From: Betaproteobacteria bacterium
Lineage (GTDB): Bacteria; Pseudomonadota; Gammaproteobacteria; Burkholderiales; SG8-41
Assembly (NCBI GenBank): GCA_025353085.1
Contig: JANXRI010000059.1
Location: 1-11,511, forward strand
Reading direction: 5' to 3'
DNA: 11,511 bases
Shown: in pieces, positions 1 through 6,801 of the stretch
Layout: each line of letters starts with the position of its first letter
Numbering within the stretch: the first letter of the stretch is position 1
Notes under the pieces: model-generated
Seen by the model: the letters and a program-made list of their open reading frames with translations, nothing else
Databases searched by the model: none
Told to the model about the DNA's origin: nothing
Made by a program: the position numbers and the translations under genes

Positions 1-1
1 T

Positions 2-295
2 GCGCTGGCCGCCGGTCTGCTCGGCGGCACTTTCGCGGCGGGTGCGCACCTGACCAAAGCCGGCAGCCGTGTGCTTATCAATACCTCGCCGGAACCCTTC
101 AGCAATTGGGCGGCTTCGCTGGCCGAAGACACGCTCGTGGCGGGCATGGTGTGGTTCGCATTTTCGCACCCCGTACCACTTCTTTTTATTCTTGGGCTGA
201 TTCTGGTGATGACGATTTGGGTGCTGCCCAAACTATGGCGCGGCGTGCGGCGCGCAGTTTTAGCCGCGCGTCAGCTGCTCGGCTTTGCGGGATAG
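2..295 (+). CDS. DUF4126-type membrane protein, 3' end only
   Basis: The reading frame is already open at base 2 and ends at TAG 293-295, giving the last 97 residues of a protein that starts before the window. The visible part begins with a Gly/Ala-rich segment (GLLGGTFAAGAHLTKAG), continues with NTSPEPFSNW and an acidic SLAEDT stretch, and has two hydrophobic stretches near the C-terminus, the second followed by a basic tail. The NTSPEPFSNW block and the flanking helices resemble DUF4126 integral membrane proteins, whose function is not established. The GTG at 71 is probably an internal codon, because homologous-looking sequence continues upstream of it. The family call rests on remembered similarity and is fairly secure; the role is unknown. 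It is transcribed toward the minus-strand genes that follow. Confidence 0.75.
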   Translation, partial: ALAAGLLGGTFAAGAHLTKAGSRVLINTSPEPFSNWAASLAEDTLVAGMVWFAFSHPVPLLFILGLILVMTIWVLPKLWRGVRRAVLAARQLLGFAG

Positions 296-354
296 CCGCC
301 GACCAGCGGCAGTTGCAACGCGTGCCGCGGCACCGAAATAAAATCGCCAGCCGC

Positions 355-670
355 CTATGCAGGGACGTTACCGTCCCGCACCGAAAGAAATCCGCGCACA
401 TTGCGTTCGAGGCGGTCAACTGCGGTATCGCTCAAGGCCGCATCGAGACCGATGGTTGCCGTGGTTTCTAAGTTATTTGAGCCGCGCGTGAGCCAGACCT
501 GTTTGATGCGATGACGCACACGATCATAGAGAACATCAGCACGCAGCGCCCTGGCTGCGGACTGTTGCTGCGGCTGCGCGCAAACCTGTATTGATGACTC
601 GCCACATTTCGGTCATTTGCTTCAGCCCATCAGCGGCGGCCTGTCGAGGCATGCGTGCACCGTGATTCAC
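355..670 (-). pseudogene. Frameshifted small gene of unknown family, downstream of the thioredoxin-like gene
   Basis: On the minus strand two overlapping open stretches read as one broken protein. The first lies in the same frame as the upstream thioredoxin-like gene, 15 bases after its stop. It can start at GTG 670 or ATG 652, reads MPRQAAADGLKQMTEMWRVI and onward as an amphipathic helix, and stops at TGA 538-536. The second frame is open from 612 to TAG 357-355; it has no ATG and reads RADVLYDRVRHRIKQVWLTR followed by about 40 more protein-like residues ending in DGNVPA. Joining them needs one extra base (or two missing) between 612 and 536. I do not recognise the family. It could be a decayed gene, a sequencing error in an intact gene, or chance open frames; the composition argument is only moderate. 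Confidence 0.4.
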
Positions 671-685
671 CCGTTGAAATAACGC

Positions 686-1234
686 CTATTCCGGCGGTTT
701 TGCCTCTTGCATTCCGCGCTGCGCCAGAAAATTTTCGAATGACCCGCTTTGATAAGCGTTGCTCGTTACGTATTGATCGAACTGTATGAACGCCTCGACC
801 GGCGTGCGCGAGCCGCGCCGCATCAAAATTTCCTTACCTTCCGGGGAGACGAACATCCACGCCGGAACCGGCGACGAGCGCAGGCGCTTGATCGCGTCGG
901 CGCGCGTGAGCTTTTCGCCGGCAGGCAGCGTCATTACGTCGGCGGGATTGCCGCGAATATCGAAATAGGCGAGCACATAATGCTCGGTATACCGTTTGCG
1001 TAAAACATCGAACGAAAAAGTGTTCTTGTTGGCGATCTCGCAATACGGGCAGGTCGGAAAGCCGAAATAAACGAATAGCGGCTTATGCGTGCGCTTGGCG
1101 ATACGAACCGCTTCGTTATATTCGACAAACGGCCAGCCGTCCGGCGTCTTAGCGTGCGCGCCCGGCAGCGCAAGCAGCATGATCAGCGCGGCGATTTTTA
1201 CACCGCAGTGCCTGATCAACGCAGGCTGATGCAT
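686..1234 (-). CDS. Exported thioredoxin-fold protein, SoxW-like
   Basis: A 182-residue protein with a Sec-type signal peptide (basic N-terminus with RH and K, then IAALIMLLALPGAHA, cleavage after about residue 28). The mature part has a thioredoxin fold. KPLFVYFGFPTCPYC carries the CPYC redox motif at residues 62-65, and VPAWMF supplies the expected cis-proline at residue 124. This fits the thioredoxin-related SoxW group (COG2143-like), thought to keep periplasmic sulfur-oxidation proteins such as the SoxYZ carrier reduced, although CPYC is also typical of glutaredoxins. It starts 11 bases after the tusA stop, so the two are probably co-transcribed; no strong ribosome binding site is visible. 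The sox genes in the same window support a role in sulfur handling, but the assignment to SoxW specifically is inference. Confidence 0.85.
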   Translation of the reverse strand: MHQPALIRHCGVKIAALIMLLALPGAHAKTPDGWPFVEYNEAVRIAKRTHKPLFVYFGFPTCPYCEIANKNTFSFDVLRKRYTEHYVLAYFDIRGNPADVMTLPAGEKLTRADAIKRLRSSPVPAWMFVSPEGKEILMRRGSRTPVEAFIQFDQYVTSNAYQSGSFENFLAQRGMQEAKPPE

Positions 1235-1245
1235 GTGCGGCGCCG

Positions 1246-1473
1246 CTACTTCTTTTTCATGAAAAAAATGAACTCGTTGGTCGCGGTCTCCGCCGCCAGC
1301 AATTCGTTGCCGGTTTGCTTCGCAAACGCCTGAAAGTCTCTAACCGCGCCGGGGTCTGTGGCGACCACGCGCAGCACCTGGCCGGAGATCATGTCGTTAA
1401 GCGATTTTTTGGTACGCAATATCGGCAGCGGACAATTCAATCCGCGTGCATCGAGTTCTTTGTCGAAATTCAT
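1246..1473 (-). CDS. tusA: TusA/SirA-family sulfur carrier protein
   Basis: A 75-residue cytoplasmic protein. DKELDARGLNCPLPILRTKK is the family signature; the carrier cysteine is Cys14 in the CPLP motif, which holds sulfur as a persulfide. The later ATDPGAVRDFQAFAKQTGNE matches the second conserved strand-helix block. The ATG at 1473 is chosen over an upstream possibility at 1536 because GGAG lies five bases before it and the family is about 75-81 residues. The protein passes sulfane sulfur between enzymes, in tRNA thiolation, molybdenum cofactor sulfuration or sulfur oxidation. A candidate sigma-70 promoter lies at 1508-1536, and the SoxW-like gene follows after 11 bases. With sox genes nearby, a role in dissimilatory sulfur transfer is plausible but not shown. 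Confidence 0.93.
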   Translation of the reverse strand: MNFDKELDARGLNCPLPILRTKKSLNDMISGQVLRVVATDPGAVRDFQAFAKQTGNELLAAETATNEFIFFMKKK

Positions 1474-1507
1474 TCTCGCTCCAGGCTGGCGTCTTTTATC
1501 GGAGCCT

Positions 1508-1536
1508 AATATAAGGCCGCCGTGCGCTTCGTGCAA
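1508..1536 (-). promoter_or_regulatory. Candidate sigma-70 promoter for tusA and the SoxW-like gene
   Basis: On the minus strand, TTGCAC (1536-1531) and TATATT (1513-1508) are separated by exactly 17 bases. The -10 box matches the consensus at five of six positions; the -35 box has only the TTG. Transcription would begin near 1500, about 27 bases before the tusA ATG. It suggests that tusA can be expressed independently of the kinase gene upstream. Confidence 0.45.
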
Positions 1537-1608
1537 GGCGTTGCATGGGCCGGGAAACTGGCGGCTTCACCGATGAAACGAAAACGCGGCGAAATACGCG
1601 GCGCCTCG

Positions 1609-2910
1609 TTAAAAGACGCTGATATTTTTATCGGCGAGCAACTGAGAAAGACGTGTATTGGCCATCGACAGGCGGTCGACGAGGATCTCGAGAAATGCGC
1701 CGTTGAAGTTGTGGCGGCACAATTCGGACGACTGCGCGAGCGCTTCGGCTTTGATCTCTATCACGGTGATGTCGGTGGCAGCCGTCACGCTGGCCGTGCG
1801 CTGAAACTGCTTTTTCCCAAGGTAAGCCATTTCGCCGAAGCAATCGCCCGCGCGCAGCACGTTCAGGAGTTTGCCCTGCTTACTGATCTTGACTTCACCG
1901 GCGGCAAGTATAAAAAATGATTTGCCGACATCCCCTTCCTTGATCAGCACCTGCCCGGGACCGAATTTCCCCCAGGTGGTCACGCGCAGCACTTCCCACA
2001 ATTCGACGTCGGCAAAGTTTTTGAAGAAAATGAGTTTGCGCAATGCGTTGAATTTCTCGCTGTCGGGAATGTTTTTTTCCGGCTTCTGCAGATTGCCGAA
2101 CACCGCGACGAGTTCGTGGGAGATTTCCTCCCACGACTGATAGCGCTCAGCCGTGTTTTTCTGCAGCGCGCGCTTCACGATGGCGTCAAGCTGCGGCGGC
2201 ACTTCTGGCCGGATTGCACTGGGTGCCGGTGCGTCGGCATTGATGATCTGATAGATCATGCTGTAATTGTTGTTGGCCTGGAATGGCAGCTTGCCGGTCA
2301 GCATCTGGTACAGCACGACACCGAGAGAAAAGATATCCGTTTGATGCGTCAACTGCCCTTCTTTGACTTGCTCCGGCGACATATACGCGGGCGAACCAAT
2401 GCCCGTGATCTGGGTCGTTTCCGTAGCTGTCGTCTGCGCGGCGCCAAAGTCGGTAATCTTGATATCGTTTTCGCCCGACAGCATGATATTGGCGGGCTTG
2501 ATGTCGCGATGTATGACGCCGTGTTTCGCCGCGTAATCGAGCGCTTTGGTGCATTTGAAAACGATCTCGATCACCTTGTTGATCGGCAGCAGGTTGTCGG
2601 TGCGCGAGTACGGCTCAAGCGTCGTGCCATTGACATATTCCATGACGATGTAGCTCGCCTCATCGTCGGCGACTGCATCGTAAATACTCACGATATGCGG
2701 ATGCGACAGCTTGCCGGCGAGCGACGCCTCGGTCACAAACAGTTTGCGATAACGCCGGCCGTGCTCCTTGTCCCCCAAGACCTCCTGCATGACCACTTTC
2801 ATCGCGACGTGGCGATTAACGAAAGGATCGAGCGCTTCGTAAACGATGCTGGTCGCACCCTTGCCCAACTCGCGAATGATTTCGTATTTGCCGATTTTTT
2901 TCATTGTCAT
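1609..2910 (-). CDS. Ser/Thr protein kinase with C-terminal cyclic-nucleotide-binding domain
   Basis: A 433-residue protein with no signal peptide or membrane segment. Residues about 8-270 form a complete Hanks-type kinase: glycine loop GKGATS (16-21), VAIK-type lysine in VAMK (Lys38), catalytic HRDIKPAN (134-141, Asp136), DFG (154-156), and SPE (178-180) in place of APE. Residues about 290-410 form a CAP/PKA-type cyclic-nucleotide fold, with the phosphate-binding cassette at 358-375 containing FGE and, after a short insert, RTAS (Arg371). All key residues are present, so an active kinase controlled by cAMP or cGMP is expected. Unlike PKA, the regulatory domain is fused on the C-terminal side of the kinase. 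ATG 2910 is used; a second ATG at 2904 is equally possible. It is divergent from chrA and upstream of tusA. Its substrates are unknown. Confidence 0.93.
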   Translation of the reverse strand: MTMKKIGKYEIIRELGKGATSIVYEALDPFVNRHVAMKVVMQEVLGDKEHGRRYRKLFVTEASLAGKLSHPHIVSIYDAVADDEASYIVMEYVNGTTLEPYSRTDNLLPINKVIEIVFKCTKALDYAAKHGVIHRDIKPANIMLSGENDIKITDFGAAQTTATETTQITGIGSPAYMSPEQVKEGQLTHQTDIFSLGVVLYQMLTGKLPFQANNNYSMIYQIINADAPAPSAIRPEVPPQLDAIVKRALQKNTAERYQSWEEISHELVAVFGNLQKPEKNIPDSEKFNALRKLIFFKNFADVELWEVLRVTTWGKFGPGQVLIKEGDVGKSFFILAAGEVKISKQGKLLNVLRAGDCFGEMAYLGKKQFQRTASVTAATDITVIEIKAEALAQSSELCRHNFNGAFLEILVDRLSMANTRLSQLLADKNISVF

Positions 2911-3122
2911 CTCGTTGCCAAAACGCTAAGGCTGCGGTGGCGGGCAATATGGATTAGTAAGCAAATACAATACCATAATGGAGGAAATTTGCGCTAATCA
3001 GCTTCACATCGGCCCATGAAACTTTCGCTCACTGCGGCCTCATGCGCTCGGTAGCGTCAAGTTGCAGTCTGATCGCTGCGCTCTACGTGCATGCGCTAAT
3101 CTCGGAACAGGGAGAAATGAAA
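2911..3122. other. Divergent intergenic region between the kinase gene and chrA
   Basis: These 212 bases must hold the start signals for both divergent genes. An AT-rich patch at about 2950-2990 is the likely promoter zone, but no -35/-10 pair on either strand is convincing. A 12-codon open frame (3016-3054, MKLSLTAASCAR then TAG) lies 68 bases before the chrA start. It has no visible ribosome binding site and may be chance. The end of the region carries the chrA ribosome binding site AGGGAG at 3109-3114. Confidence 0.4.
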
Positions 3123-4487
3123 ATGAAAAATACGCGCAAGTCGGCGTGCGCGCCGCCGTCACCCGTCAGCTTCACCGAGGCGTTTTGGTACTGGCTCAAG
3201 TTGGGGTTCATCAGTTTCGGCGGGCCAACCGGTCAGATCGCAATCATGCATCAGGACCTCGTGGAGAATAAGCGCTGGATTTCCGAGCGGCGCTTTTTAC
3301 ATGCGCTCAATTACTGCATGGTGCTGCCGGGGCCGGAAGCAACGCAACTCGCAACTTATATCGGCTGGATGATGCACAAGACGCGCGGCGGCATCGTCGC
3401 CGGCGTTTTATTCGTGCTGCCTTCACTCGTGATCCTGATTGGCCTGTCATGGATTTACATGGCCTATGGCCAGGTGCCTGCGGTAGCCGGGTTTCTCTAT
3501 GGCATCAAACCGGCAGTGACCGCGATTGTAGTATTTGCCGCGTATCGCATCGGTTCGCGTGCTTTAAAAAATGCAGTGCTATGGTCGATTGCGGCGATCG
3601 CCTTCGTTGCGATCTTTGCGTTGAAGCTGCCTTTTCCTTATATCGTGCTTGCGGCAGGCATCGTCGGCTATCTGGGCGGGCGTTATGCGCCGGAAAAATT
3701 TGCAACGGGTGGCGGACATGCGGCAGCGGACACGAGCTATGGCCCCGCGATCATCGACGACAGCACGCCAACACCGCCGCATGCCATGTTCTCGTGGACA
3801 CGTGTCGGGCGTGTGTGCGCATCTGCTGCCGTGCTGTGGTGCAGCGCCATGGCGCTGCTTTACACGCGCTATGGCTGGGACGCGACGCTGACGCAGATGG
3901 GCTGGTTTTTCACCAAGGCCGCGTTGCTCACGTTTGGCGGCGCCTACGCGGTATTGCCATACGTTTATCAGGGTGGCGTCGAGCAGTTTCAGTGGCTGAC
4001 CGCGACCCAGATGATCGATGGACTCGCGCTCGGCGAAACCACGCCGGGCCCGCTCATCATGGTCTTGACGTTCGTCGGCTTCGTCGGTGGGTGGACCAAG
4101 GAAATCCTTGGACCGCATAACCTGTTCCTTGGCGCGACCCTGGCTGCCGTGGTCGTCACCTATTTCACTTTTCTGCCCAGCTTTATCTTTATTTTCTTAG
4201 GCGGTCCTCTGATCGAAACGACCCATGGCAATCTCAAAATCACCGCGCCGCTCACCGGCATCACCGCCGCAGTAGTCGGGGTCATTCTGAATCTGGCGGT
4301 GTTTTTTGCGTATCACGTGCTATGGCCGCAAAGTTTTAGCGGAAGTTTTGAGTGGTTGGCCGCGCTGCTGGGTGTAGCTGCATTCATCGCATTGTTTCGA
4401 TTTAAAACCGGCATCGTTCCGGTCATCGCAGCATGCGGCACGGTCGGGCTCATCTACACAATGTTCAAACCGCTTCTGTCAGCTTAG
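3123..4487 (+). CDS. chrA: Chromate transporter, two-domain ChrA
   Basis: A 454-residue polytopic membrane protein with the duplicated CHR architecture. The N-terminal half has SFGGPTGQIAIMH, the conserved basic segment (ENKRWISERRF) and PGPEATQLATYIGW. The C-terminal half repeats the pattern with TFGGAYAVLPYV and TTPGPLIMVLTFVGF, with a hydrophilic loop in between. Long ChrA proteins export chromate from the cytoplasm and give chromate resistance; because chromate mimics sulfate, a link to sulfate balance is conceivable. ATG 3123 is preferred because AGGGAG ends eight bases before it. ATG 3117 is too close to that site, and a frame reaching back to 3042 adds an unlikely leader. The gene is divergent from the kinase and convergent with the bepA-like gene. 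The substrate is taken from the family and is not proven here. Confidence 0.93.
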   Translation: MKNTRKSACAPPSPVSFTEAFWYWLKLGFISFGGPTGQIAIMHQDLVENKRWISERRFLHALNYCMVLPGPEATQLATYIGWMMHKTRGGIVAGVLFVLPSLVILIGLSWIYMAYGQVPAVAGFLYGIKPAVTAIVVFAAYRIGSRALKNAVLWSIAAIAFVAIFALKLPFPYIVLAAGIVGYLGGRYAPEKFATGGGHAAADTSYGPAIIDDSTPTPPHAMFSWTRVGRVCASAAVLWCSAMALLYTRYGWDATLTQMGWFFTKAALLTFGGAYAVLPYVYQGGVEQFQWLTATQMIDGLALGETTPGPLIMVLTFVGFVGGWTKEILGPHNLFLGATLAAVVVTYFTFLPSFIFIFLGGPLIETTHGNLKITAPLTGITAAVVGVILNLAVFFAYHVLWPQSFSGSFEWLAALLGVAAFIALFRFKTGIVPVIAACGTVGLIYTMFKPLLSA

Positions 4488-4502
4488 CTGACCGGCGCCG
4501 GT
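4478..4502. terminator. Possible hairpin at the end of chrA
   Basis: GTCAGC and GCTGAC (4478-4483 and 4487-4492) form a six-base stem with loop TTA overlapping the chrA stop codon. The 12-base perfect palindrome ACCGGCGCCGGT (4491-4502) follows directly. An imperfect direct copy of AGCTGACCGGCGCCGG occurs at 4513-4527. The elements sit in the 40-base gap between convergent genes, where a bidirectional terminator would be expected, but there is no T-tract on either side, so this is weak. Confidence 0.3.
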
Positions 4503-4527
4503 TCATGTATGCAGCTGACGGCACCGG

Positions 4528-5964
4528 CTACTTGCGATTTTCGCGACGCGCCTCGTCGTCCTGCACGCGAAGTTCACGCAACCGCGCATCGACACTCGAT
4601 TGTTGATAGAAATCCCCATCGCCGCTTTTTTGGGCCAGCACCAACTGATCGATCGCGGCGCGCACATTGCCCATCCTGTAATACGCTTCAGCGGAGGCGC
4701 GATGCTGTGAAAGGCGCTTGCCAAGCGCCGCGTAGCATTTCGCCTGCATTTGATACATTTGGTAATCGGACACCGAGTATTGAAGCCGGCTTTCAATCAA
4801 TTTGAGCGCTTCGCCCGCTTGCTGGTTTACCAGCAACAGTTCCGCATAGTCGTAAACCAAAGTACGATAGCCCGAGTGGTTTTTGAGCGCGTCGCGGTAA
4901 GTCTGCATCGCTGCGCTCACGTCGCCGCTCGCAACATAGTAACGTCCCGCGAGCGCCTCGACCGCTGAATTATCGGGCAACGCTTTACGCAATGTTGCGA
5001 GTTCGCGACCGGCGCGTGCATACGCTTTAGTCCGGATGAGGGCGGATATTAGCCCGTAGCGGCTCGCGGCTTCGCTCAAATATTTGCGCTCGCCCAGACT
5101 TTCTTCGAAAAAAATCAATGCTTCCTGCGGCGTTTCCTGCCCCGCTTTGAGCTTCGCGCGCATCAGTTGAAAATCCAGGCTGTCCGGTACCTGCCTATAA
5201 GCGAGGTGCTGCGCACGGTTCTGCATATCGGCGATACGCTCGTATGTCATCGGGTGGGTGCGCAGATAGGCGGGCGCGTTCGACTCGTAAAATCGAGTCG
5301 CACGCTGCATGCGCTCGAAAAAGAGCGCCATTGCATGCGCGTCGAAGCCCGCTTTTTCGAGCACCTGGAAGCCGACTCGATCAGCCTCCCGCTCATGATC
5401 CCGGGTGTAGTTGAGCGACGATTGAACGGAGCTTGCACTGGCCGCGGCGATGGCCGCCTGCCCGAGGTCCGGATTTGCACGCGCCGCGAGCACGGCCACC
5501 GCGAGCGCTGCAATCGATGTTATCGCCGACTGCTTCTGCTGGGCGAGCATGCGTGACATATGGCGTTGGGTAACGTGCGCAATTTCATGCGACACCACGC
5601 CGGCAAGTTCGGACTCGCTTTGCGCCGTGAGCATCAGCCCCGAGTTGATGCCCACAAAGCCACCCGGCAGCGCGAACGCGTTGACCTGTGGATCTTTGAT
5701 CAGAAAGAAATTGAACTGCTGGCGGGAATCCGCGCTCGCTGCAACCAGCTTATAGCCCAGCGTGCTCAGGTAATCGGTTACTTCGGCGTCGTCCGAATAG
5801 CTCGGATCGGCGCGGATCTCGCGCATGATGCTCTCGCCGAGCCGGCGTTCGGTCTGGGGCGACATCTCGCTTTGCGACACATCGCCAAGGTCAGGCAGGC
5901 CTTGACCGAGCGCAACCGGCAGCGCGCATAACAGCAGCGCCAATAGCTGGACGAAGGATTTCAC
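4528..5964 (-). CDS. bepA: Periplasmic M48 metalloprotease with TPR domain, BepA/YfgC-like
   Basis: A 478-residue protein starting at GTG 5964, with a signal peptide (LLALLLCALPVALG, cleaved near residue 20). The protease domain has the zinc motif HEIAH at 126-130, the third zinc ligand Glu193 in HEREADRVG (190-198), and the glycine-rich GGFVGINSGL strand before it. RTHPM (235-239) supplies the His237 that corresponds to the regulatory His switch of E. coli BepA. From about residue 255 to the end the sequence is helical and TPR-like, as in BepA, which helps LptD assembly and degrades stalled outer-membrane proteins. Length and domain order match the family. It is divergent from moaC across about 100-150 bases. 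The gene name is by homology; a related M48 protein of slightly different role is possible. Confidence 0.92.
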   Translation of the reverse strand: MKSFVQLLALLLCALPVALGQGLPDLGDVSQSEMSPQTERRLGESIMREIRADPSYSDDAEVTDYLSTLGYKLVAASADSRQQFNFFLIKDPQVNAFALPGGFVGINSGLMLTAQSESELAGVVSHEIAHVTQRHMSRMLAQQKQSAITSIAALAVAVLAARANPDLGQAAIAAASASSVQSSLNYTRDHEREADRVGFQVLEKAGFDAHAMALFFERMQRATRFYESNAPAYLRTHPMTYERIADMQNRAQHLAYRQVPDSLDFQLMRAKLKAGQETPQEALIFFEESLGERKYLSEAASRYGLISALIRTKAYARAGRELATLRKALPDNSAVEALAGRYYVASGDVSAAMQTYRDALKNHSGYRTLVYDYAELLLVNQQAGEALKLIESRLQYSVSDYQMYQMQAKCYAALGKRLSQHRASAEAYYRMGNVRAAIDQLVLAQKSGDGDFYQQSSVDARLRELRVQDDEARRENRK

Positions 5965-6023
5965 CCAACTATGATAATCCGAAACGAGCCAAGTTCAGCC
6001 TGCACCCCGCGAAGGCACGGCGA

Positions 6024-6051
6024 TTGAACCTTAACCGGCGTTGAACATAAC
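6024..6051 (+). promoter_or_regulatory. Candidate promoter for moaC
   Basis: TTGAAC (6024-6029) and CATAAC (6046-6051) are spaced by 16 bases, each matching the sigma-70 consensus at four of six positions. The palindrome AACCGCGGTT (6049-6058) overlaps the -10 side and could be an operator or chance. Transcription starting near 6058 would leave a leader of about 50 bases before the preferred moaC start. Confidence 0.3.
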
Positions 6052-6110
6052 CGCGGTTTTTTGCGATGTCTTATACTTACGCACCAGCGATGTACCCGGA
6101 CCCCGCGCAA

Positions 6111-6608
6111 ATGGGAAAAAAAGTGAAAACACTCACGCATTTCGACCAACGCGGCCAAGCCCACATGGTCGATGTTGGAGCCAAAGATGAAACGCATCGA
6201 ATAGCGCGCGCCCGCGGCCGCATCGTGATGCAAAGCGCAACCTTGACGATGATAGCGGCAGGCAACGCCAAGAAAGGCGATGTGCTGGGCATTGCACGCA
6301 TCGCTGCCATCCAGGGCGCCAAGCGCACGCCCGACTTGATTCCGCTTGCACACCCGCTCTCGCTAACCCGGATCATCGTCGACTTCACGTTCGACAAAAA
6401 ACGAACGGCCGTGATGTGCACGGCGCAGGCCGAAACGCGCGGCCGCACCGGCGTTGAAATGGAAGCGCTGACCGCCGTCGCCGCCGGACTGCTCACCATC
6501 TACGACATGTGCAAAGCGGTCGACCGCGGCATGCGCATCGACGACATCTGCCTGCTCGAGAAAAAGGGCGGCAAGTCGGGTCATTGGTTACGCCAGCGCG
6601 GCGCTTAG
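6111..6608 (+). CDS. moaC: Cyclic pyranopterin monophosphate synthase
   Basis: MoaC converts the MoaA product (3',8-cyclo-7,8-dihydro-GTP) to cyclic pyranopterin monophosphate, the first intermediate of molybdenum cofactor synthesis, in the cytoplasm. The signature runs from LTHFDQRGQAHMVDVG through KGDVL, AKRTPDLIPLAHPL, TGVEMEALTA, LTIYDMCKA and GGKSG. Counted from ATG 6111 (165 residues), the active-site residues Lys55, His81, Glu116, Glu118, Asp132 and Lys135 sit exactly four positions beyond those of the E. coli enzyme as I recall them. Position 80, usually Cys in PLCHPL, is Ala here. The start is uncertain: GTG 6123, with GGGA six bases upstream, gives 161 residues like E. coli, and ATG 6066 would add 15. 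It is divergent from the bepA-like gene, with 193 bases before soxY. Confidence 0.96.
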   Translation: MGKKVKTLTHFDQRGQAHMVDVGAKDETHRIARARGRIVMQSATLTMIAAGNAKKGDVLGIARIAAIQGAKRTPDLIPLAHPLSLTRIIVDFTFDKKRTAVMCTAQAETRGRTGVEMEALTAVAAGLLTIYDMCKAVDRGMRIDDICLLEKKGGKSGHWLRQRGA

Positions 6609-6659
6609 AAGAAAAATTGGCGCAAGGACCTTTGCGGGTGCGTGGTATCGCGCGCGTTT

Positions 6660-6693
6660 GTCGCCACCGCCGCAATGTCGCCACAGCCGCAAT
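6660..6693 (+). repeat. 17-base tandem repeat upstream of soxY
   Basis: Two adjacent copies, GTCGCCACCGCCGCAAT (6660-6676) and GTCGCCACAGCCGCAAT (6677-6693), differ at one base. They lie in the 193-base moaC-soxY gap, 109 bases before the soxY start. The unit is not a multiple of three and lies outside any gene I accept. It may be a direct-repeat operator for a sox regulator or a recent slippage duplication. No good -35/-10 pair was found in the gap. Confidence 0.55.
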
Positions 6694-6801
6694 AGACAGC
6701 CTCACAAAACTTGGCTAGCATGGCATCCGTTGTAACGCCATCACGGCCAAAAATTCGATCCGGACCAATCCGACGCGCCGCGTTTCCGAAGGAAACTTGA
6801 G

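Noticed and set aside
322..333. Palindrome GTGCCGCGGCAC as an operator
   Set aside because: It lies between the 3' ends of two convergent genes where an operator is not expected; short GC palindromes are common in such sequence.
362..377. Hairpin GGGACG-TTAC-CGTCCC as a terminator
   Set aside because: It has only a six-base stem and no T-tract on either strand, and it lies inside the candidate broken gene.
106..471. Plus-strand frame of 121 residues overlapping the DUF4126-type gene
   Set aside because: It is out of frame with a recognised family and its sequence is Arg-rich without motifs; the region after 355 reads better on the minus strand.
2116..2997. Plus-strand open frame of 293 residues antisense to the kinase gene
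   Set aside because: It mirrors the kinase codons, is rich in Arg and His with no recognisable motif, and the kinase on the other strand has every catalytic motif.
3449..4120. Plus-strand open frame of 223 residues inside chrA, and the antisense frame 3579-4118
   Set aside because: Both are out-of-frame readings of a clear membrane transporter; the translations are Arg/Cys-rich or lack domains.
6609..6801. Sigma-70 promoter for soxY
   Set aside because: Pairs such as TTGGCT with TGTAAC have spacing of about 14 bases; no pair met a reasonable standard, so none is called.
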